The position numbers were made by a program, and so were the translations under genes. From Asterias rubens (Eukaryota > Echinodermata > Asteroidea > Forcipulatida > Asteriidae), in NCBI RefSeq assembly GCF_902459465.1, contig NC_047063.1, positions 7,935,343 to 7,999,342 of the forward strand: 64,000 nt of DNA, read 5' to 3'. Position 1 is the stretch's first letter. Every line of letters begins with the position of its first letter. Below, one piece after another: positions 57,150 to 64,000 of this stretch. The notes beneath the pieces were generated by a model that saw nothing but the letters and a program-made list of their open reading frames with translations, was not told the DNA's origin and searched no databases.

Positions 57150-57514
57150 TTATAAAGCCAATGGACACTGTTGATAATATTACTAAAAATATAAAAGCTG
57201 ACTTGGCAACATGGAGAGCTAGCTGTTGGTAGTTTATTAAACATTGTGAGACACGGCTCTATCCCTCTGAAGTAATGTTTGATCTCACTCAACAATTAAA
57301 AAAGACTTCCGAGTTCTGAAGCATTTTGTACGCATCTGATGATCTGAAAGCACACAATGTGTGCAGCAAGGCTTGTTTTCTTTGTTGACTATAATCTCTG
57401 TCGTCAACTTCTAGCGACCATCATTATTGAGTCCAAAATTGGTTATGTTTGGGATACACCAAGTGAGGGTCGTTGACAATAGTAATAAAATTACCAAGGG
57501 CAGTGCCTGTTTAA
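57150..57514. mobile_element. TTAAAGGCACTGG family MITE, diverged copy
   Basis: TATAAAGCCAATGGACACTG at the left and CAAGGGCAGTGCCTGTTTAA at the right, with AAAGACTTCCGAGTTCTGAA inside (subfamily 2). The most diverged of the full-length copies. Confidence 0.75.
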
Positions 57515-57926
57515 TGCAATCATGTGCAGTTTACGGATACATTTTAAAGTAATGCTTTCAGTATTACAAGGGGGTGGGGTGGGGTGGGGGGGGCATTGGA
57601 TAAGACAGCTTGAGTGTCATCTGTATAGGATTTGACTTTTCCGTTTTCAAATCTTTATGGCAGGCCTTCGAATCCCCCCTCTCCATGTGACAATAGCTCA
57701 TTTTGAAAGATAAAAAATACAATTTAGTTTCTCTAGTGCCACCCTTATCAGCAACGCCACCATTAATTTGTTTACACCAAACTCCAAGGTATTTCGTTGT
57801 TAGTGTTTATGATGGTACGTCACTTATCAATGCACAATTATGTTGCCATGGTGCACGAGCCCGGAGGTTGTTCGGCAGATGCGGTCTTGTTGTCAGCCAA
57901 GAGAGCTAGACAAATTGGGAGTCGTT

Positions 57927-58696
57927 ATGGCACTGGCAACTAAAAGTGTGGCTCTTCGTTTATTGGGCATCCATCTAATACTACTTGTCCCGTCTGTTTG
58001 GACAGATAGATGCCCCTCTAAAAATAACTGGATGCAAGTTGGAATGTCATGCTATCATATTATTACGGCAGACGAACTAACTTGGACGCAGGCAGACGAA
58101 AGGTGCAGAGTTATCGGTAGTGTTTTAGTGGTGTTGAATACCGAGACGGAGCAAAATACCGTGTGGGAGATGGTGACCGGAGAAGGGTTGGAGGTGAACG
58201 ATTTTTGGATCGGCTGCCAGAAGGGGGAAGGCTCTGATGGAGAGTGGTCATGTATTGGACACGATGGCGTGCCCTATGACGGTTGGGCCGAGGGAGAGAA
58301 GAATTACGGTGAAGGGGACGTGGCTACTACCCGGTACTGCGCCAGGATGAGGAGTGGAGCTAATGGACTCTGGGCGGACATTCCGTGCACCAGATCCTAC
58401 TACGCTATCTGTGAGATTCCACCACAACCACCAACACCAGACAAAGATATGTACTGCACCACACTTGCAGATACTGGCCGCATCTTGAGCCAATGTTTGA
58501 CCGGTCATGTCATCAGAGAGCTACCCATCAAGGGGTGATTGCTTGTGGTTCGGCGTGCCGTGATGAGCCGCTCTGCCGCTCCTTCAATGTGCGTGGTCAG
58601 GGAGGCAACAAGACGTGTGAGCTGAATGACAATACTGCCGAAGTCGGAGGAGCGTCTATGAAAGCTGAGGTAAACTGCTACTATTTTGATTTGTAG
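57927..58696 (+). pseudogene. Secreted C-type lectin with PAN/apple-like tail, frame broken at 58532-58535
   Basis: A start at 57927 gives a clear signal peptide (MALATKSVALRLLGIHLILL) cut near residue 26; the frame is also open back to 57840. A full C-type lectin-like domain follows (residues about 29-164): CPSKNNWMQVGMSCYHI, the WIG motif (NDFWIGC), GLWADIPC and AICE, with the expected disulfide cysteines. The EPN/QPD and WND calcium motifs are not seen (WAEGEKN and WADIPC instead), so calcium-dependent sugar binding is doubtful. After a Pro-rich linker, a PAN-like segment begins (MYCTTLADTGRILSQCLTGH), but the frame stops at 58536-58538. The rest (VIACGSACRDEPLCRSFNVR ... NCYYFDL, stop 58694-58696) continues in the next frame. 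As written, the product is 203 residues. Probably a secreted recognition protein, disrupted or misassembled. Confidence 0.75.
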
Positions 58697-58935
58697 ACTC
58701 ACTGTGGTCCAGTGGTAGATTGCATGACTTGCAATCACAAGGCTGTGGGTTCGAATCCTACCAAGCTAACCGCTGATTTCACAATGACTAGAATTAGGAA
58801 GTTGGGGAGCGTCCATGACAGCTGAGAAAAACTGCTATAATTTTGATGTTGGTCCAAGAGTAGCTCCTACCCAGGACTTGCAATTACAAGGCTGTGGGTT
58901 CGACTCCTACCAAGCTACGACTAGAATTAGAATTG
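58648..58935 (+). repeat. Tandem duplication of the lectin gene 3' end with tRNA-like sequence
   Basis: 58648-58797 (GGAGCGTCTATGAAAGCTGA ... CAAGGCTGTGGGTTCGAATC ... GACTAGAATTAGG) recurs, diverged, at 58806-58935. The duplicated block includes the last 15 or so codons, the stop and a tRNA-like stretch with a B box GGTTCGAATCC. The second copy has lost the stop. Confidence 0.75.
58705..58775 (+). repeat. tRNA-like SINE head after the lectin stop
   Basis: GTGGTCCAGTGGTAGATTGC, ACTTGCAATCACAAGG (TGC anticodon loop, Ala-like) and GGGTTCGAATCCTACC. The acceptor stem does not pair, so it is not scored as a tRNA gene. Confidence 0.5.
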
Positions 58936-59097
58936 TCGTCTCGGTCTCGAATAAGAATTTATTGATTTGTGCAATTCATAATCGTAGACGTTGTATGCGA
59001 GAGACTGAGCCAGCCGGGCGTGTATATCTCCGTGTGAGAGTTCACTGTTGACGAGAGATCATCCAAAAACAACACAAAACAATAACATGAGAAAATA

Positions 59098-59185
59098 GAA
59101 TTAGCTGTTGCAAACAACTTACCAACCAAATGGACCGAGAGTATAAATGCAAAAAATAGTTAATGGCCTGACGTTTCGACCCTAG
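59098..59185 (+). repeat. Repeat fragment with GACGTTTCGACC, second copy
   Basis: TTAGCTGTTGCAAACAACTT, ACCAAATGGACCGAGAG and CTGACGTTTCGACCCTAG match 21722-21812. Confidence 0.55.
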
Positions 59186-59663
59186 CATGTGAAATGTATC
59201 TGAGGTGAACAAAATAAACAAAAATCTACGTCATTTCGGACTAAAAGTGCTGATGTACGCCATCATCACTCCAAATTGAGCATAGACACCTCAGAACTGT
59301 TTTATTGACATTCTTCTTATTGGTGTTAAATTTAGAGTTTATGGTTGTTAAATTTAGAGTTTAAAAGTTAAATGGAAAGTAACACCTTTGCTGTTTGGGA
59401 ACTGTTTGATTGGTTTAAAACCTACATATAGAACGCATTTTTGAGATAAATATCGCTGAAAACTTTCCGGAGTCCACGCACTGGAAGAATAGTCCGTTTG
59501 AAATCCACAATCTGAAAAACGTCATGATCAAACAATCTATATTAAATGGAAAAAGGGGAAAAAATTTTATATTTAACTCCATTTCGGTTTTCTTAGATAA
59601 CACAATTTAAAAAGATGTTCACCGAATGAATCACGGATACTTGTTATTAAAAGAATCTTTCAT

Positions 59664-60052
59664 TTAAAGGCAGTGGACACTATTGGTAATTACTCAAAAT
59701 AATTATTAGCATAAAACCTTTCTTGGTGACCAGTAATGGGGAGAGGTTGATGGTATACAACATTGTGAGAAACGGCTCCCTCTGAAGTGCCATAGTTTTC
59801 GAGAAAGAAGTAATTTTCCACGAATTTGATTTCGAGACCTCAGATTTAGAACTTGAGGTCTCGAAATCAATCATCTAAACGGACACAACTTCTTGTGACA
59901 AGGGTGTTTTTTTTCTTTCATTATTACCTCGCAACTTCGATGACCGATTGAGCTCAAATTTTCACAGGTTAGTTATTTCATGCATAATGTTGAGATACGC
60001 CATGTGTGAAGGCTAGTCTTTGACAATTACCAATAGTGTCCACTGCCTTTAA
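59664..60052. mobile_element. TTAAAGGCAGTGG family MITE, full copy
   Basis: Near-perfect inverted ends: TTAAAGGCAGTGGACACTAT against the reversed right end of the same sequence. Near twin of the 25883-26263 copy. Confidence 0.92.
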
Positions 60053-60224
60053 TAAGAGAATCTTTACTTTTTAATGTTTAAACAAAAATTGTGAATTAAT
60101 TGTGTTTCTAACTGTACACAAAAGCTTCAAATGTTGACGCTGTGTGCGACTGTTCTGCGTTTCACGACATAAACTTCATTTTTGCAAAAAAAAAAGAAAA
60201 CAAAAATAATTTTATTTGTTTATG

Positions 60225-60595
60225 AAAGGCACTGGACACTATTGGTTGTTTCTCAAAAATAATTGTGAGCATAAAACTTACTTGGTAACAGGCAATGGAG
60301 AGTTGTTGATAGTAAATAAAACGTTGTGAGAAACGGCTCACTCTGAAAAAAACTATACTTTTTGACAAAGTGGTAATTTCTCACTCAAGATTTCATGCCT
60401 CTAGCCTTTTTTCGGCATCTGAACAGAAGCACACAAATTGTGCAACAATGGTGTTTCTTTCTTTATTCTCTTGCAATTTGGTTTACCAATATTGAGTCAA
60501 AAATTTCAAAGATTCGTTATTTTATCCATATGTTGGAATAATATACCAAGTGAGAACCTGGTCTTTGACAATCATCAAAGATGATCAGTGCCTTT
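60225..60595. mobile_element. AAAGGCACTGG family MITE, subfamily 2
   Basis: Starts AAAGGCACTGGACACTATTG and ends GATGATCAGTGCCTTT; begins 173 bases after the previous copy ends. Confidence 0.85.
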
Positions 60596-61236
60596 ACGTG
60601 ACACGATTGCTGGCATCCTTGTATGTAAATTGCCTGTAACAGGGAATGTGAATTCAATATGAATTTATCAATAGCCGAATATTGCTTTGTGTGATATAAA
60701 TGGCTTGACCCACTACTTACGAGTTTCATCACCTACGCCCTAATGTAAAATAATCAGGCCTAGTCAATAACTGTACGGCCTTTATTGTCAAATTAATTAT
60801 TATAATTCCAACGCTAACCATTGTGATTTTCAACAAGTGGCATTATAGTTTGTTATTAATATTGCAGCTAACCTTTTCTGCGCCCATGATGGTATTTGAT
60901 ATGGAGACATTTAACCAATTTAGAAATCAACTATCAAAGAGCCAGTGTCACGACGATGTTGTTTGTCAACCAAACACCTCTCAATTTTAGTCAACATCTC
61001 CTTTTTTACAGGCAAGTTCAGCAGAGCTGTCAACATTTGAATCGGCAATGGGGAGATTTTGTACACAACAATTAGGGAGATATTTATAATTTCATTAAAC
61101 AGGGTGAAGTTTCCAACGGTAGGGGTGGGGATTTTTCAAATCATCTTGCAAAGATTGGTTGATTTTCAAGGAATTTTCACGGAATCAGAGAGAGTTTGAA
61201 TCAATCAATTTGTTTTATAGAAACTCTATAATCATA

Positions 61237-61420
61237 GTAGTGTGGGTTCAAGTCCCGGCCATGACACTCCTGAGGAAGATGCTTTACCATAATTGCTTCT
61301 CTTCACCTAGGGGTATCAGTGGGAACCTGCGAGGGTAGAGGTTGATTATGTGTATGAAAAAGCAATTCGAGCACCCCGGCAGCTCAGGGCTGTATACTCC
61401 CCAGGGAGCTGAAAACAAGC
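61237..61420 (+). mobile_element. tRNA-derived SINE, 5'-truncated
   Basis: Starts inside the tRNA head at GTGGGTTCAAGTCCCGGCCA, followed by TTCACCTAGGGGTATCAGTG, GAACCTGCGAGGGTAGAGG and CAGGGAGCTG. Tail missing. Confidence 0.7.
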
Positions 61421-62814
61421 TACACAAAAACTCAAACCAAGACAGTTAATTCAAAAGATCACACAAAATGTCATTTATATTTCCTTACAATTGAGCTACA
61501 ATAACTCGACTATAATCATACAGTTATGACATTTTACTGGTTCTTGAAACAAATGCACACAGATTATAAGATGCACGCCTGAAGTCACATAAAATAACCA
61601 CATTCTCTCAAAGATAGTTAAGTTAGTTTGTTCTCAAAAGCTGCTGAATTATTATTCAAAAGTCCCTGATGATGTATTCTTATAAAAAAATTGCTATCAT
61701 CTAATCCTATTTATGTACAAAAATTCATGCATCAGAATACGTTTCTTAAAACTTGGGAAAGGTTGTTTCTATTTCAAAAATTCCAGTTTTCCACTGTAAG
61801 ACATCAGAAGATTTTTTTACATTTTATGTACAAAAATTCACGGTAACGAAAAACAACAAATCTATACAGTATTCCAAAAGAACAGAAATGAAAGTAAAAA
61901 CAAAACTCTACAATCTATTTACATTTTTTGTTTTAAATAAATGGGCTTAAAAACAGAGTTAATGATAAAAAAGATGCTACAACACCAAGGCAGTTCTAGG
62001 CATGTAAAATATAAAATATCATATAATAAGGGAATTCTAAAGAAAATGTTTGTTAACCTTAACAATGTTACTTTTTTGATTGTTTTTTGTTGACCAGAAA
62101 AAAACATTCCTTGTGGCTTTGTTCAAACAGACCCTTTATCAAACTTAACCCTGATTGACTTGTACCCTGTCCAGCAATACAGATTCTCATACAGAATAAA
62201 GGGACCAGATTAATTCCCTCCAAGCCTCATTATGGTTTGACAGAATTGATTTGAATTGGAAGAATAAAAGATGGGCGCCAATATTGAAGCTCTACATCTC
62301 ACCTTCGTCTTTAAATAAAAGTTTGGTTTTAAATCACATGAAAAATGTTCATCGGGAGATCCATTTGGTTTTAAAAGATAAGGAATGTTAAAACATTTTG
62401 GAATAATCGTTAAAACCTAGACAAAATCTCTTCACAAGCACTTCAACAAAAACAAGATGACCGCCATCAAGCTGTACACTGTTACCAACCTGACATTGGT
62501 CTTAAATTTTATTGAAGCACAAATAAAATCTATTTTGCTTAAATCACATTTTTATGGGGAGATCTATTTGGTTTTAAAAGATAAGGAATTAAAAAAACTT
62601 TTTGGAATATTATCATTTAAACCAAGATAAAATCTCTTTATATGCATCTCGTTAAAAACCTTGAATTTCTTTCATAAAAAATTCCTTCATAAAAAATTTC
62701 TATTACAATAAAGGGTTCATGGAATGTTAAAATCTTGTCACTCCGCCACATTGTATTTCAGTAACATCATAGCTACAAGAAAGTTAAGTAAGATTGACTA
62801 AACTATCAAAGAGT

Positions 62815-62895
62815 TGTCAACCACTGGTTCTTCTCAGAACCCAACACTTCTCAACAAAGATATTTAAACATGGCGCTACCGTAAACCTCACAACT
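62815..62895 (+). repeat. GTTGTCAACCACTGG repeat copy
   Basis: GAGTTGTCAACCACTGGTTC, CCCAACACTTCTCAACAAAG and CCGTAAACCTCACA match 22665-22745. Confidence 0.55.
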
Positions 62896-63074
62896 GTTAA
62901 GGTTTGATTGAGATATTGTGCATCTACTGTGTCCGAACAAGTGACTCCCAAACAAACGATAGATCAAATATGATCTTTGTTAAATCACAAATGATGTACA
63001 CAAGACCACAGTCTTACTCGGATCATACTGACAACATCAAAAACTCTCTAGTAATGTAATGTTCACTGTGACCT

Positions 63075-63318
63075 GGGCCCAATTTTATAGAGCTGCTAAG
63101 CACCACAATTTGCTTTGCATGAAATTTTTTTCTTTGATAAAAACAGGATGACCAACCAAATTTCCATTTGTTGCATATTGCTTGTTACTGGTATTCAGCT
63201 GTTGTGGGCTTATCCTGAAATTCATGTGGAAATTTGGTTGGTAATCCTGTTTTCATCAAGGCCAAAATTTCATGCTAAGCATATTTTGTGTGCTTAGCAG
63301 CTCTATGAAATTGGGCCC
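63075..63318. mobile_element. GGGCCCAATTT-ended MITE, copy 2
   Basis: Starts GGGCCCAATTTTATAGAGCT and ends GCTCTATGAAATTGGGCCC; arms GATAAAAACAGGATGACCAA and TTGGTAATCCTGTTTTCATC. Same family as 52515-52749. Confidence 0.9.
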
Positions 63319-63745
63319 TGGTTTAAAGCTAGGTTTACCAGCATAAAGTCCAGTCCATACTTCCTGCGAATGCGAATGGAATCTTTACGTCACAGGGCTG
63401 TTTTCGCAGGGAATGTTTTGCAGGAGTTGGGCACTGCTCAACTTTTGCAAATTATTCATCGCGAATTTGTAACGTCAAATTTCATATTATTGCATCAGCA
63501 TTCGCAGGATGTATGGACCAGGCTGCAACATACCGATATCATCAAAAACTCTCAATTTACAAATCTCACACTTCTACTCTGTGATTAACCCTCCATTGAC
63601 AGTATTCAAATTAATTTGGTTTTTACCTCCGACCCCTGCCCCCAGGGCAACCACTGTTCACTGCAACCTTTTTTAAAGCTAGGTTTAACATCATAATACT
63701 TTCTGCTTCCTGGATTCAAGTATCCAACTTCTTGAGAGTTACTTC

Positions 63746-64000
63746 TTGCCCCAGAAGTCGTCTCTCCTCTTACGCGCCCTCACTAGGACCTCAGAGGCAA
63801 GAGAGCTGCTGGATGCGATGGACATCGTCGATAACGATAACTCGTCGCTGTCTCTGACGGGAGACTTCCACTGTGGTGTCGTGGGATCGGCTTGGGGCAG
63901 GAGGGACGGGACGGTCCAGGCTTCGTTGTTTCTCCTACTGGTACCTTCCGTCTGAGCGTGGCTGGTCCCGGCTTCTTGTCTTGTCTGGGGGTGCGCAGTC
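63746..64000 (-). CDS. Probable 3' coding exon of an unrecognised gene (runs off the window)
   Basis: The minus strand is open for 84 codons from the window edge to TAA at 63748-63746. Base composition jumps to over 55% GC against about 35% in the flank, as expected for an exon. The product is Ser/Thr/Pro-rich and hydrophilic, with SLSTMSIASSSSLASEVL then VRARKRRDDFWGKK at the C-terminus: a disordered segment followed by a short basic-aromatic helix. The opposite strand is open over part of the same range, so the strand is not certain. No family is recognised. Confidence 0.45.

Larger units (their letters stand above)
51216..57926. other. Intergenic region between transporter and lectin
   Basis: Tandem MITE pair (51295-52027), GGGCCC-ended MITE (52515-52749), AATGGGAT element (53948-54138), AATAGACC MITE (54438-54736), G- and C-tracts (54966-55031), nested elements (55673-56600) and a further MITE (57150-57514). 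A non-coding transporter first exon probably lies here but was not located. 52750-53947 is AT-rich with nothing recognised. Confidence 0.55.
58936..63745. other. Intergenic repeats
   Basis: Two TTAAAGG-family MITEs (59664-60052, 60225-60595), a truncated SINE (61237-61420), the GTTGTCAAC repeat (62815-62895) and a GGGCCC MITE (63075-63318). At 62280-62700 two diverged tandem blocks share ATTTGGTTTTAAAAGATAAG and AAACC-AGA-AAAATCTCTT. No gene supported. Confidence 0.55.

Noticed and set aside
58705..58775. Functional tRNA-Ala gene
   Set aside because: A and B boxes are visible, but the acceptor stem does not pair and the block is duplicated with decay.
63746..63955. Plus-strand 69-codon frame
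   Set aside because: Shorter than the overlapping minus-strand frame and starts exactly where the minus-strand stop lies; the minus strand is the better coding candidate.

Overview
This is a eukaryotic nuclear window of about 38% GC, gene-poor and repeat-rich, from an invertebrate deuterostome. I infer an echinoderm, most likely a sea star. The pointers are long introns with GT/AG borders, a mosaic SRCR/fibronectin/trypsin protein of a kind common in echinoderms, a C-type lectin gene, and heavy seeding with short terminal-inverted-repeat (TIR) elements beginning TTAAAGGCACTGGACAC, which I associate from memory with sea star sequence. No prokaryotic operons, CRISPR arrays or bacterial signals are present.

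Layout: (1) 3229-14571, plus strand: a secreted multidomain serine protease with SRCR, FN3, FN3, FN3 and trypsin domains. Five exons are visible, all joined by phase-1 introns; the 5' end is missing or unrecognised. (2) 14572-29388: mostly intergenic repeats, including a 1 kb TIR element with a palindrome nested in it, a decayed LINE fragment, a SINE, and two weak candidate exons. (3) 29557-41446, minus strand: APEX2 (AP endonuclease 2). All six coding exons can be read and give a complete 563-residue frame. Intron 5 holds a 1.8 kb minisatellite of about 23 units rich in G-quadruplex motifs. (4) 41520-42270: three related repeat units with a strong hairpin just upstream of the APEX2 start. (5) 45860-51215, minus strand: an SLC16-like monocarboxylate transporter (MFS). 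Its four coding exons form a complete 487-residue frame. (6) 57927-58696, plus strand: a secreted C-type lectin with a C-terminal PAN/apple-like region that lies in a different frame, so the gene appears broken or misassembled at a G-run. (7) 63746-64000, minus strand: the probable last exon of an unrecognised gene running off the window.

The genes do not form a pathway. The protease and lectin are typical secreted, possibly immune or matrix, proteins; APEX2 acts in nuclear DNA repair; the transporter is a membrane carrier. The most distinctive material is the protease architecture, the G4 minisatellite inside a DNA-repair gene, and mobile elements that carry recognisable regulatory motifs (CTCF-like, CRE, GGGTCA, AATGGGAT) in their inverted ends.
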